From contig BTPP01000002.1 in NCBI GenBank assembly GCA_037102815.1, positions 62,001 through 126,000 of the forward strand: a stretch of 64,000 nucleotides of DNA. Direction: 5' to 3'. Under the pieces are notes generated by a model, which was not told the DNA's origin, searched no databases, and saw only the letters and a list, made by a program, of their open reading frames with translations. How positions within the stretch are numbered: position 1 is the stretch's first letter; the number at the start of each line of letters is the position of its first letter. Origin of the DNA: Neurospora intermedia (lineage: Eukaryota; Ascomycota; Sordariomycetes; Sordariales; Sordariaceae). Shown piece by piece: positions 12,212 through 25,366 of this stretch. Made by a program: the position numbers and the translations under genes.

Positions 12212-14149
12212 CTAACACTTTGCGTAAAATGATGATAGTACATGATAGCCTAAGCAGCCGTAGGTAGGTACCTTGGGTACCTTGTTGCAGTCAAACCTTC
12301 CACTTGCTCCAAACAACATCAACCCGTTCGCCCTCTGCCTCTCCGCGACCAGTCGCAACCACTTCTCCATTGCCACCACAAACGCGTCTCCGACCTTCTC
12401 ATCAACCACTCTCTCCTGCCAACTCACCGATACGACCAAGTCCCCTCCTTTGACCGACGCAACCGCGATCCCGAAAGCAGACGCAACCACATTGGCACAC
12501 AGCGTCATGCTCATGCGCGTTATGGACCATCCATCCTCCTTCTCCTCCCGACCTTCCTCCAAGGAAGGAGATGGCTTTCCCTCCATAGCCCCTAAATTGC
12601 TCACCACCCACGACGACTTTCTCGGCCTCTTCACTTCCTCTTGCAACTGCCTTCTCCAGTCCGAGACCCCTCGCGATACAAAGCCGATCATGTCGTTTTC
12701 CATGCCTCGCGTAGAACAGCTTTCGCTCTTGGCCGCGAGATCCGCCCGAACGCGGCGCGCGGCGACGAAGATTATCTCGTGCACTTCAGATAACACCTCC
12801 TCTGCCCCCGCTGCCCTCGGATTCGGTTGAAAATTGCAACCTGACACGTGATTGGACTCCGTCAAGGTACGCCGTACCCGGCCGACAAGCTCTTCATCCG
12901 CCACGTGCTCGATAATTGTCACGTAATTCCCCATGGCAGCTTCGGCGTCCACTCTCTCTTTGACATAGCTAGTCCTGCCTCCCCAATAAGGAGAGGGCAA
13001 ATATCTTCTGATATCCATCGGCGTCAAAAAGGCAAAGGCATCGGCTTTCGCCACGAGTTCTCTCAAGGGGGCCAGCGAAACGAGTGCAATGCCGTGCAAT
13101 AGCGCCGTCAATGTCACCCCTTGTTTCCGGCAGGCTTGTACTAGTTCCTCCGCAATGTTCGCTGGGAATGTCATGGTGCGGATTCGGCTCCTGAACGGAA
13201 CTGTGTCAGGGCTGGTAAGCTGGATTGGGGCCCAGTGTGCATGGGTTGCAACGTTGCGCGGATACTGAGAAGAGGGGGTCTGAATTTCTTGCTTGAAAAA
13301 GTGTTCGAACGCTGTTGGGTCGACGGGGAAAGGGAGGATGTACTCCGGAGGCGGCGGGAGGCTGGCAGCCAAGGCAGACGCCGGTGATAGGGTAAGGATG
13401 TGGTTGCTCAGGAACGGGTTGTGGCTTGCTTGTGAAAAATCGTCCAAGCCCGAGTCGGACGCATGGAGGTGTGTGAGGAGCTCCCGGAAAAAATTCTTGC
13501 AGCTGACGCCGTCGAGGTGAGTGTGGTTGAACATTAGGAGGATCTCGATGAAAGACGTGTCAACCTCCGAGCGGAGAACTCTGATCCGCCATCCTGGCTC
13601 TACATGGAAGTTGGTAAACCTGGTGTCAGCCTCCCGGTTCAGCGTCTGCTGAAATACCTTCTGGAAAGCATCATCGCCGCCTTTGACCGTTTGCCACTTG
13701 ATCACTTTTCCGAGGTTGATGCTGTCGAGACGAACCCACGATGGCATGCTGGTTTTGGCGCCAGCGATGCCCACTTGCATGTGTGGATGAGTCAGCACGA
13801 CGCGCGCAACGGCTCGTTCGAATTCGTTCACCAAGTCATGATGTCTGGCAGTGGGAGCAAGCCGTTTTGGCAACGCAAAGCGACAGGATACGACGTTGCT
13901 CCGGATTAGATCGAGGGTTTGGAGAGCAATCTGGTATGACTCCCTGGCAGATCGACCTTATCAGCTATCGCTTTTTTCATGCGCTGGGGTGTTGATCAAT
14001 GATGGGATTACTTACAGTGCTCCAAGCCTCCGAATAATGGGTGATTTCTTGAGAGAGACTTTCGGTCTTTCCCTGTCTTCTTTTCTTACTGCTGGCTGGT
14101 TGTCGACGCGCCGCTGTCGATGGACCATCATCCCACCGTAGTTCGGCAT
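12212..14149 (-). CDS. Alcohol acetyltransferase-family acyltransferase (HxxxD)
   Basis: Two exons, complement(12212..13943, 14016..14149), give 621 aa. The short first exon lies in a different frame from the long ORF; it ends in IIRRLGAL and the 72-bp GTAAGT...CAG intron joins it to ESYQIALQTLDL, matching the usual N-terminus of fungal alcohol acetyltransferase (PF07247-like) proteins. The catalytic motif is HTHLDG, with His185 and Asp189. A long variable segment and a C-terminal SNLGAM element follow. The start is ATG 14149; in-frame ATGs at 14131 and 14128 are alternatives. Soluble CoA-dependent O-acyl transfer is the family reaction. Next to a PKS without a release domain, it may acylate the polyketide alcohol or offload the chain; this is inferred. 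Confidence 0.85.
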
Positions 14150-15149
14150 TATGGCAGGTGTCTGCAACGCAGGTTGATGAAGGCAATACCTGGGACATAC
14201 CTCTACACAAAGCTTTCTGGGACTCTAGAGTGCAGAGTCACGCTGCTCTTGGTCTTGTTAACCCCAATGATGGGAGACCCCTCTTCGGCCGTTCAGCGTC
14301 ACCCGGGTATTTTTTTTGACGGACGGGGATAACGTGAGTGCCCACGGCGCGTTCCTTGCAATGGTTAGTGATCGTATGTCAAAGGAAGGTCTGCTGGGGC
14401 CCCAATGTTGACAATGTGGTTGCACTGGAATACCGCATACTGTCTTGACTTTTCTATCCCAATTGTCACGACTAAACACGGCCTTTTCTATACTTACTAC
14501 CTCTAGGTACGCGGCTTACATCAGGCTGACTAGTTTCCTGCCTCGAACGAAGACGACACCACACATCACACCTCGTATTGATGGCTGATCCCTTCACTCA
14601 ACTTCAACCCTGTCGCATCCGTTATCATGATAACTCATATTTGCTCGGCCGTCCCCCATTAACATCATCCCGCGTTGTCGTGGCTTTGGGTACCCCATCT
14701 TCATCGGACAAAAGGCCTTGTTCTGCCCGTCTCCTGGGATTACTCCAACACGACCGACATAAGTCAGTGGTGCATGGGCATGGATGGTAAGAGAGGGTTA
14801 TTTGCCTCGACCCGTATCTCTGTGAGGGTGCAATGGTTCTGCGTCGGTCGAGCCATAGGTTTCGGCCGAAATCTCGACTAGTGTCGGCCGGCCCCCTTGC
14901 GTTGCATCGGCAAGGCGCAAGTCAGCACAACGTCCATCGACAAGCTACTTGTTTGAGTCGTTGTGGTTGGTGAACGATCTTATCATCTTACTATCTAGGT
15001 GTTATTCCATCAAACTTGTGGTAGTATTCGAGATCGAACAATCGAAGTCTTCGGTGACCCGACCATGTATTCTACCTCCTCAGCCCATGGGCAGTGTTCC
15101 ACCCCGCCGCACACCATTGGCCACCGGTTCACCTTCGTTCTCTCGGCTA
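14150..15149. other. Spacer upstream of the acyltransferase and downstream of the MFS gene
   Basis: No coding region seen. It carries a perfect palindrome at 14860-14871 and a TGTCGGCCG half-copy at 14882-14890. Confidence 0.5.
14860..14871. promoter_or_regulatory. Candidate regulator site, palindrome TTTCGGCCGAAA
   Basis: A perfect 12-bp inverted repeat around CGGCCG, with TGTCGGCCG only 10 bp further on. It is about 710 bp from the acyltransferase start. The role is inferred from resemblance to the two sites in the OMT/PKS promoter. Confidence 0.35.
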
Positions 15150-16932
15150 TCAGTGCCAGATTTGGGCCTGTTGCTTTTCTCCTCCTCCCTTCTGGATCTT
15201 CCTCCACTCGAAGCAACAGGCAGCAAGAAAAGTACATCCAGCCGCAGCAGCGCTAATGTAGAAGGTGTTCCTCAACCCCAGAGTATACGCGCCTAGGACT
15301 GCATTAGTAGCATCCTCGCGACCCATGTTCGTCAGGACCTGACGGATGTCCGAAGCACCGCTATTGATGATCAGCTCTGGGCTGATATCCGGCGTATCCC
15401 GAACAAGGTTATTGATGATACCGTTCTGGAAAACACTCTGCGCCACCGCAATAAACACCGCGCCCCCGAACGATTGGAAGAACTGGACGCATGCCGTGGC
15501 TTGGGGGATCAGATGCTGTGGAAGAACGTTTTGCACAACGAGAATGCCGGCCTGGAAGCAGACGCCTGTTCCTAGCCCGGCCACGACTTGGTATCCGAAC
15601 CACTTGGACAAGGGTGTGTCGAGCCAAAATGTGGTGATGAGCCCGGCACCGGCTGTCATCAGAGCCGTTTCAAAGAGGACCACAGGGTTGATGCAGCCGA
15701 AGATGGTGATTAGGGCTCCGCTGGCCATAGAGGCAAGAACGAAGGAAATCAGGTAGGGCAGTAGTTTGATACCCGCCTCGATGGCCGAGTCCCCTTTGAC
15801 TGCTTGGAAGTAAAGTGCTGCCCAGGCTAGTTAGAGGTCGTTCCAAGGGATGCTTCAAGCAAGCAAGATACAACTCACCTAGATAAAAGACGAGAGGAAA
15901 GAAGTACGCGCCAACAAACATGGCAAACATCATGGCCGCCAGGACGTTGCGGTCCTTGAAGAAATGCGGTGGTAAAAGGCCCCGATCTTGCTGCCAGATC
16001 TCAATTCCAACAAAGATCAGAGTCATGACGGCCGCCCCGACAAAGAGGCCAATCACCACAGAGCTGTTCCATGGATAATCGGCGCCTCCCCATTGAAGGG
16101 CAAGGAGCAACATGACGATGGCGGGAATGAATGTGGCTGCCCCTATCAAGTCCAGCTGCAAGAGCTTTGAACCAAACGACGCCTTGGAATTGCCATTTTC
16201 ATTACCGCCTTTGTCGTCACTTGCATTCCTCCGTATCCTGAGAAAGAAGAAGATGACCGCCATCGCCGCCCCTCCGAGCGGTAGATTGATATAGAAACAC
16301 CACCTCCACGTAACTTTATCTGTGAATGCCCCCCCAAGCAACGGTCCGACAACACTAGACACGCCCCAAAGCCCCCCAAAAACACCAAACATGACTGGCC
16401 TTTTTCTCAGCGGCATTGTATAGGTCAGAATCACCATTGCCCCCGAGAAAATACCTGCGGTCCCCAAACCAGCAACAGCCCGACCGACGATGAAAGCGGT
16501 AGAGCTAGGCGCAACACCCGAGATCAAACTTCCTAGTTCGAAAAGGGCAACGGCTCCCAAAAACGTCCAGCGGATATCAAAGAGCGTGTATATGTTGCCG
16601 TACATGGGCTGGAGGGCTGTGGTGGTCAAGAGGTAGGAGGCGCCGTACCACCCAATGTCCTTGATAGAGGCGAATTGGGTAGTGATGGCGCCTAAAGCAG
16701 GGGCGATGATTGTTTGATCGAGGGCAACGAGGAAGACGGAAACGCAGAGCGAGAGGATAATGAGCGTCAAGTGGAGGCCGGTTGGATATTTAGTTTCGTG
16801 GGTGGGAGATGTTGTTTGCTCTACAGCCGTCATGGTTTTGTCGGTGTCATGGGCTTCGAGGTCCTGTTGGGATGTTTCCCTCTTGTCAGGCATGGAGCTC
16901 ATGGGGGAGTTGGCCCGTGGGAGATGCTCCAT
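15150..16932 (-). CDS. MFS multidrug/toxin efflux transporter (DHA2-like, about 14 TM)
   Basis: Two exons, complement(15150..15817, 15879..16932), give 573 aa. The 61-bp intron (GTGAGT...CAG) joins LVFYL to ALYFQAVKGD. ATG 16932 is followed by an acidic, polar cytosolic tail of about 50 residues. The membrane part begins with LHLTLIILSLCVSVFLVALDQ, includes the antiporter motif C region (VVGPLLGGAF), WRWCFYINLPLGG typical of the drug:H+ antiporter family, and a late FQSFGGAVFIAVAQSVF helix. Such proteins sit in the plasma membrane and exchange small molecules for protons. Its position in the polyketide cluster suggests product export or self-protection. The family is certain; the substrate is unknown. 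Confidence 0.93.
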
Positions 16933-19900
16933 CGTTGCAGTTTCTGTTTATGAGGCGGAAATTACTTTGAGAATAAGGTGCGAATATGCAACTAGGTGTG
17001 TATGACTCCGAGGAGATATTTGGTAGTGTGGGTAACGATGAAACTTGAAGACCTGACTGTTTTTCGTGGTGGATGGATGCTGGAAGGGAAGTGAAGGGTT
17101 GGTCCGACCTGGATGCTTTGTCTACACCTCTGCCGGCCTATAAATTTGAGGTGGTTACCTAGAGGGAGTCTGGTACTGCCACCTTATAATATTTAGGGGT
17201 TGAGAAGTGAAGGAACCCGTCGATCTTTTGGACGCAAAATAACGTTATCGCCACTTTTCCCTTCATCAAAGACAGTTGCATTTGAACAGTTCCAGATACA
17301 CTCTGCATGGCATATACAACCTTACCTAGGTGGCTATCATCAACGGAACACTACATAAAAGAGCCACTTTACACGTTTTGTCTCTCGGTTCAAAACCTCA
17401 AAGTAGGGGGGCATCTGCGCGGCAAACCAAGCATGACGGCCAAGTTGGCGAGGCCACTAGGTAGCTACACCAAGATGCGGGTTCGTTAAAATGGCTGAAT
17501 GGCTCAATTCTTGCACTTCGGCCCCGAACTGAAGCCAGATTTGTGATGCGAAACTGGCCAATAAAGCAATCGCAGAGGCAGGTAACGGGAATGCCCACCA
17601 AGGGCAACGTGAAGCTTTTCGTATCGATGCATCTTAGAGCACACCCACCACCTGTTCCTAGAGACATTTTCTGCATAACGGGACGTTTCTGGCCCATAGG
17701 GGTAGGCATGTTTTTCCACGCAAAAACTTTTCATTCACCTGGAGCCCTGAACATCAATTCAATCAAAGTCAAAGACAATCTAAACACAGCTTGCTGCTGC
17801 TTCCTTGTACCTACCTCTGGGTTACGTAAGGTACTTACATGATGAAACCAACTGAAATCAACGTTGTCCTCGTCTCCGCCACTCCAACCGAAGTGCAGGT
17901 ACCCTCCCTGCCTGAGGTGCAGTTTCCAATGCCACTATTACATATGTAGCGTACCTAGGTATGTAACTAACTGTTCTGGAAAGGCCACAGGGATTCGTAC
18001 ATCTAGGTTATGTAGGAGGGTAGGTCCTCAACCTCAAGCTGCCACTCGGTTACAGGCACCGTGCCACGCATTGCTTTGCTGCCATTTGCTAGACTCCCGA
18101 TTGCGCAACTCTGGACACGATCACACCCTCTCACACCAACGTGATGTTATTCCGATCAAGTCTGGTTTTACACTAACGTTGCCAAGTATCCGCCGATAGA
18201 CATCTCGCAATGCTGCCCTCACCCGAGCTTCTTTAAGCTTTTACCTCCAAGGCCCATGTACTTGGTCGGCCTGCACATAATTGGTCCATAGGTAGCCACC
18301 AACTTGTTTCGCGAGGCTGTGTTTGCGAACACAAGGAATGACGGGACTGCTATGTCCCAAAGCGGAAACCCAAGACAGATAGAAATCTTTCAGAACGTAA
18401 CAGATTGATGCCGACATTCTGGAAGCTTCGTGGACAGCTTGAGAATAAACTGCGTCGCAGTGCGCTGCGGGATCTCGCCGCTAACGAACGTTGGAAGGAT
18501 CGGAGTGTCCGGGCGTCCAATCGGTCCCTTCGCGGCTTCAAGTTCCTCAACAAGCTGGCATGTACACAGTACATACATGTACGTAAGACCTAGACTAGTA
18601 ATTCCTTAGCACCCGCACCGGTCTAGGCGGCCAGGCCCGTTCCGATGACTAGCCGCATACAAACAACTTGTTAGCGCGGTGAACTTGCAAAAGGCGACAA
18701 AGCACCTAGGTACCTACCTTCCCTGAACTGCATCTTCCCTTCAAAAGAGGATTGGAGTTACTACGTGTACTGCCGGCAAAGGAGCATGACCCACGTCCTT
18801 TGCTGCCTCCTTTCTCCCTAGGAGCTCCTGCCTCGAGAATTGGTCATTGGTGCTGACGTCAGCCTCGAATCATCAGAAAATAGGTGACTTTACGAAGCAG
18901 GAGGGTTGCATTCCAAGCAACTACTAGCCCAGGAACAGTTGAGGGAAAATGACCCATTGCGGGGGTGGGCTACACTAGAGAGTGGGCTGTGTTAGTGGAT
19001 CGAACTGGTGGCCGTAGTGGAGAGGCCTGGTCACTGTTCACCAGCACAGAATCCCGCCAGTCGTCGCCATTTCCTTTGGGATGCGCAGGGCTCCCGCCGT
19101 TTCTCTGGACGCGAGGATCTTGCAGAAACAACATCTTGGATTCCTCCGTGCTCCATCGGGTTCAGTCCCCGCTGGCCAAGGCTTTTGCAAAAGTTGCAGG
19201 AGGGAAAGCCCCTCGATTTATGTAGTGAAAAGATGAGAACCTCCACTTTCGGCTTGACTTCCGACAACTGCTGCTGGCTGGAGAAATGTCTGACTTGGTC
19301 GGTTAATATAGTGTAAGAAGAAAAAAAAAGGGTACACAACCCTAGAGGTAGTAGTGATTCAAAACTCGTCAGTGTACACAGGTACTCAAGGATTGGCTGG
19401 GTATTACCAGAGGGAGACATACATTCTGTTAGTATAAATTGTTTTGCTCCCCATAAAGTACATTTGCAACAGACAGACGCCGGCTAAGTCTTCCGGTGAG
19501 GCGTGATGGACACTAGTTGTAGGTTCGGAGTGGGGTGGGTGAGGGTATTTCGTTGGTAGGGGTAAAAATCCTTCCATTCATCAATGTGCAAGCATTACAG
19601 TGTAAGGTGCTTCGCTGTTGCCTGAGCAGTGAGATCACTAGAGGTATATTTTCCTTTAATGGCAGGTGCATGAGAGACACACCAGGAAGTACGGGTTTAG
19701 ATTGATCCGACGTTCAATGGCTTGGTCAAAACCGGCATGCACGGAAAAAACCATTACGTTTATTCAAGTCTGGAGTCATTGTCGGATGGCAGAACCCGAG
19801 AAGGAAAAGTGATAGATGAGACTGGAGTAAGTGGGAGGTTATCCTGTCTCTAGATGGGATCGTACGGGAAGGATCATGTACCTCTACTCTACATGCTATA

Positions 19901-20689
19901 GTTCGGAGTAGCGTTGTTGTGTACTGCATGCACCGCAAGCGAGATAAATCAAGGTTGATGATACATATCCATAACAAGCGTCATATGTCTTGATTGGGTT
20001 ATCTGAGCAATGTAGAGGTCGGTTATCCAACTTGAAATCGGTCAGGTCGTCCCTGCCGCTCAGCCCAGGTGGCTTTTCATCTTACTAGAATAGGAAGGAT
20101 GAACCGAGCCTTGACTTCTGACTGTCCACGAGCTGTTCGCCATGGACATAAAACAAAAGAACATGCTTGAATGCCAATTGCCAAACGCCGCAATCGGGAA
20201 TCGGCAAACATCAAGGTACCTCTACAATCCTGCCTCTACCGTGACCAAGTTGATAGGAATCATCATCGTATAGCCTTGAATTTGCCGACGGAAGTCTTTC
20301 CCCAAGTTTTTTTTGCAGCCAATTGAACTTCTGTCTCTCCTCCATGTGCCTCAAACAATCACATACGGTATCATGGAAGGATTCAGTTGATCGCAACGTA
20401 ACGCATGACTTTTGTTTGGCATCGAGGCCGTTGTCTTACTCCAATCACCTGATACGACAGGACCCTTACCGGGCGCAAGGGACTATACTATCCGGTACAA
20501 TGGAGAAGAAGACGACGTTGATAAGGTAGCGAAGTCCAAGCAAACGTGTGCACACCCCTCCGTGCGTGGTTTTATCCGACACTTCACTCATACAAGAAGT
20601 GCTTATGTCTTGCCGCCTCGCACTCCAGAAGGATTGCCAAGCCTGGGACTCCAACATTCTGTCGATTTTTGGCTGTACAATATCCCACC
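16933..20689. other. 3.7 kb gene-poor spacer inside the cluster
   Basis: I find no supportable gene. Only short ORFs without motifs or plausible splicing occur on either strand. The stretch holds many short CTAGGTA/TACCTAG-type words, a copy of TACCTCTAC at 19879-19887 and another at 20217-20225, and no long repeat that I could recognise by eye. Confidence 0.5.
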
Positions 20690-23471
20690 ATGAGCTTTGT
20701 TCCCGCCCCTCCTCGAAAACGACCAATCTCTTCGTGTCTACCATGCTACAATCGAAAACAAAAGGTTGGTGGGACAGAAACGTTGCGGATGATCGCATCC
20801 CAATCCCATTCTTCGGGTCTTGAGCCATGTGCTAACAGTGCTACACCGACAGTGTAACCGAGAGATCCCGTGTAACCACTGCTCTCGCCGACGGTGCATT
20901 GAATCTTGCGTCTACTACGCAAACCCCAGTTCCAGCTCAGCGACCAGTCCCGGTGCATCATCCGCATCGTCGTCATCCACGACAGCGCCGTCGATCACGT
21001 TTGGCATACAGAAAGAACCACTACGCCGGTTCGAGAGATATTCTGCCAGATTCGCACTAAAGAACGAAGAATACAAATACTCTAATAGTCAGCGACGGAG
21101 GAGTGGAAGTTGGGGAGGCCGAGATCTGCCTCGGAATGAGTGGGCCCGGTGGGGTGGTACCGCCGGAGCGGGAGCGGGAGCGGGAGCGGGCGCAGGAACG
21201 GGTTCTTATCCGGGATGCTCGTCCGGATTTGCGAGATCACGCTCTTGGACAAAAACCACGGAGGCGTGGTCGAGACGGGCTCTGGCTGAATCGTTTGGCT
21301 ATTTCGAAGGGAGTAAAAGCAACACTCTCGCACTCATCCAAAGGGCAAGTGGAGCTCCATGTCTCGGTCCCAAACATATTTCCTACAACTGTAGAGACGT
21401 GAGCTAATAACTGATGTAGATGGGACTCGGCCAAGGCAATCTCGACCCTGAGAGCTCTCCAGTTCTTGTTCCTGAAGCCGCCGAAGATGTTCATCACATC
21501 ATGCGCGACATTCCAGATCGACAGATCATCGACTTTCTGGTGCAATTCTTTGTGAGAGAGATCAGCTGGTACGTCCCACGGTTACATCCGTCCTCCCCAC
21601 CCCAAGCTTGATGTCTGTTCCAAACTGACCAGATTCGTCCCACCAGGATGGATCAGGTAGTCCACGTTCCGTGGCTGATGAGCAAGTACCAAGACTGGTG
21701 TAACACAGTATCGGCAGAGGAATGCCGTGCCGCCGACGCCAACGACGTACACAGGCAACTCCGCGTGACGGACGTGGATTTTGTCGTCCTGTTGCTTCGC
21801 ATTGTCTCGTACGCTTTGCAATTCCTACCTTCTCCGATTTACCCACTCGACCGGATTCGTGGTGTGCTGCTTGCCGATGTGCGCAATGAGTGCGACGATA
21901 TCGCCAATACTCTGGAGGCCATGAGCTGGGCGATCGATGGTCGAGGATCCTTGATTCGAGTCCATCAACTTGCATTTGCCGCGCTCAAGTCCCAAACCGA
22001 AGGAAACATCAAGGCTTGCTGGGAAACTGTGGGTCGTGCCATTCGCATCGCCCAGAGCATAGGTATTCACAGCGATAGCGTGACTGCGATTGGTGCGAAT
22101 GAAACCACAAAGGAAATGGCTCGCCGCATCTTCTGCAACCTTTACGCCTGGGACAGTCTTCTTTCCCGCCAGCTAGACCGCATGCACGCACTTCCAGGCC
22201 GCCTACACCCCAAGAACTGGCCGCAGTTACACGCTCTACCCGAGTACAGAGACAGGGGAGAACAAGTACCACCAATCATGCCCCTCGACCGCTGTCTGGA
22301 GGCGCCAGACCCCTTCACCGAACGGCTCCTCCAAGCCCGTCTGGCCGACTTTTGGCGGAGCGTCAGCCCCCTGCAGGGCAACGAAGACGACATTATGGCA
22401 GCCGAAGAGCGATATGACAAGTTTTCGCGCGAGTTTCTCTCCCAGCTCCCTCCAGCATTCGCTCTTGCAGACGCAGACGAATCGTGGGATAGACTCTTGC
22501 CCAAACTACCTCTCCAGCGACAAATGCTCCACATCGCCATCTACGACTCGTTATGCTGGAACTTTCGACCGTTGCTATTTCAGCATTCCTCGACTTCGAT
22601 GTCCTTGCCCCCTTACAAGGTACTCCTCCTGAGATACCAAAAGAGAGGTGTGGCCGGTGCTGCTTTGCAGACACTCGAGGCTGTCGCGCGTTTGCACGCA
22701 CTCTTGGGGGGCTGCCATACTCGGCTTCCGGGCATCGTCATGTCGACCTTTGAGGCGGCTGTGCTGCTGCTGCAGTTGTTGGCGGATCCATCGTTTCCGG
22801 AAGATGACAGCTGCTTGAGCATGCATCAGCAGCAGCAGCAGCAGCATGTCACACCCCGGTTAGACCCAATGCGGGCAAATGCACACATGGTCAATAGGGC
22901 AGCTTGTATGGAGGCTGTGGAAGGAGCAGTCAAGCGGCTCAAGATGCTTGCGGAGGTGAGTAGCCTCGCGGATATTGGGGCAAGCACGCTGGTAGAGCTG
23001 CTGAGAAGGACGACAACTTCGAAAGAAGGAAGTCGCATAGAGGTGGTAGGAAACAATCAACTGCCCCTGGAGACGGATGTGAGCACATCAAAAGACCTAA
23101 CAGCAGGGACGATGAATGATACGATCTATGTGGCAACGCAGGACCACGCCGGCCTGCAGGTGCCCCAGGGTCAAGGGCAGGAGGTCGAGTCTGCCGAGAG
23201 CTTGCACAATACCCCCAGGACGACTACAAGCTCTCTAGCGGGTGAGACGGTGGTAGACGAGGCTACCATGGTCACGGGCTGGAATGTCGCATCTGACGAG
23301 TCGATTGATGTGAGCTTGTCGATGGATATGCCCTCCTCCCTGCAGGACTTCATGTCGACGATGACGGTGGGGGATATGGCGACCTGGTCTGCATTTGATG
23401 AATCCAGCATCTTTCCGCCGGAATCTGAGTACGTCGGCGACATCCCAGCGACAGAGACATTCAAAGGTTGA
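20690..23471 (+). CDS. Zn2Cys6 transcription factor with fungal-specific regulatory domain
   Basis: Model join(20690..20764, 20853..21398, 21453..21568, 21647..23471), 853 aa. The zinc cluster is split by an 88-bp intron: C16 and C19 in exon 1 (SSCLPCYNRKQK), then C26, C32, C35 and C44 (CNREIPCNHC) in exon 2. The last intron (GTACGT...CAG, 78 bp) joins REISW to MDQVVHVPWL in the middle-homology domain (about 245-500), which has RIAQSIGIH and AWDSLLSRQLDR. The 21399-21452 intron is the least certain junction: stops at 21405 and 21417 require splicing, but a TAG acceptor at 21419 with other donors is possible. A Gly-Ala run (six GGAGCG units, about 21170-21195) and a short Gln run (about 22830) are low-complexity inserts. 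It is a nuclear activator candidate for the adjacent polyketide cluster. Confidence 0.85.
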
Positions 23472-24765
23472 AAGTTGTACTTGCAGTGAGTGTAGACAAG
23501 CCAAAGTTGGATGGCGGTTGAGTTAAGGTCCTCGACGCGGGGTCGGCGGCGGGGCGCGGCTCTCCACCTAGGATGCTGTGGCACCTCATTGTGGAGGTCG
23601 GGTTCAGACGAACCTGCAATGAATTAGATGCGCTATTATCTTAAACAGTCTATTGCCACTGTGATCTTCGTTAGTGTAGTAACTACCCCGCCATACGGTA
23701 GACCCCCCTTGGCCCTTCAATCCCTACGGCCCCGGATTTCGCCAAGAGGCACTGAAGGGTGACACCCGCGCTTCGGTTGACGAACAGGAAGGACTGTCTG
23801 GCATCTCGATCACATTCTGAATTAGGACATGGAAAAATGGAAGTCGGAGGTACAGTAGAAACGGAACTCTCAGTGTAGAACCTAGTGGAACCAAATGGAA
23901 TTTGTGAGAGATATCTGGGTATTGACGTTCAAAAGGGCGACTTATAGTAGCTCTCCTCGTTGCCATGTACACCGTGCTCAGAACACAGTACAGTCCCCTT
24001 CGCGAATGTGTCATAGTCACATGGCTCCCTGCCCACGAAATAGATGGCCCCGCAAAACGGTTTTCCTGGCTTTGGCAGGCCTTGACCCGAGAAAGGATCA
24101 ATTCCTAGATTGTTGTAATTCCTCAGATTCTGAAAGATTGCAGAGAGTCAAAAGGAGGAATGAGTGGCCATCAAAAAGCATTGGAATTCATTCATTTTGG
24201 TAGTTATTTGGCTATTCCGTTGATGTTCAGAGTGGTGATGTTTGGCTTTGCGGGGCCATTTATTTCGTGGGCAGGGAGCATGGGTATCAATACGGCTGAG
24301 AGCACATTCAAGCTTTTCTCTTTCTCGTTTTAGTTCTTCAGGGGTGAGAAATGGGGGGGCGCTACTGCATCGGGCGTCGGTTAATCGGCCATTGTGGTGT
24401 CATGAGCCGATTGCCCCCAATCATTGGCTGATACAAATGCTGCTGTCTGTACTGTGTTCGAAGTAAGTAAGACGGACGGAGGCCAAAAACAAATCATAGT
24501 AGTTCAAACGACGAGCCAAACCGTCACAATAGATTCTGGCTGACAAATTGTCCTTTTTCGCTTCAACTCGTGTTCGCTTGATGGCACGTTGTACCACTTG
24601 CGGATGGCCGAATGCAACACCTGTCTCTGAGGAGACCTTCGGAGATAAAGCATCATAGGTCCCCGGACAATTTGTATATACCTACTCCAGACCTTCAAGT
24701 AGTCAGGATCGATCATCATTCAGCAAGAAACCAGCAACATCCAAACTCAAAAGTCTCAGTCAAAG
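23472..24765. other. Spacer between the transcription factor and the SDR gene
   Basis: No coding region seen. It contains the 3' flank of the regulator and the SDR promoter. Confidence 0.5.
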
Positions 24766-25330
24766 ATGGCCTCCTTCCTCATTACCGGCGCTTCAAGAGG
24801 TCTTGGACTTGCCTTCGTAAAGGAACTCGCCTCTCGCAAGTCCTCCGAAGTCAGCAACATCTTTGCTGGCGCTCGCAGCAACGTCACTGCCCTGCAGGAG
24901 CTTTCCAAAACCGACCCCCGCGTCCAATTTGTCAAGCTCGATGTTACCAACCCGGAATCCGTCAAGGAAGCGGCTGCCCAAGTCGAGAAGAAGCTGGAGG
25001 GCAGGGGACTCGATGTTTTGATCAACAACGCAGCCATCTGCCACTATGACATGCAGAAGATGACCAACCCGACGCTGGAAAAGGATATCATGAGGGAAAT
25101 GTGAGTTCCTCTTTTCTTCATTTGTTGCATGTGTCAAGTGTCATCAATTGCGAGTTTTCAGCTTGAACCTGTACATCCTTATACGAGTACTAACTGTACC
25201 TACACTTTCAGGACCGGCCTGGAGGAAGAATTCCAAGTCAACGTCTTGGGCGTCCAGTACACCACTCGTGAGTTCCTTCCTCTGGTGGAGAAGTCCGAGC
25301 TGAAGAAGGTTGTCAACATGTAAGAGCACC

Positions 25331-25366
<36 letters not shown>

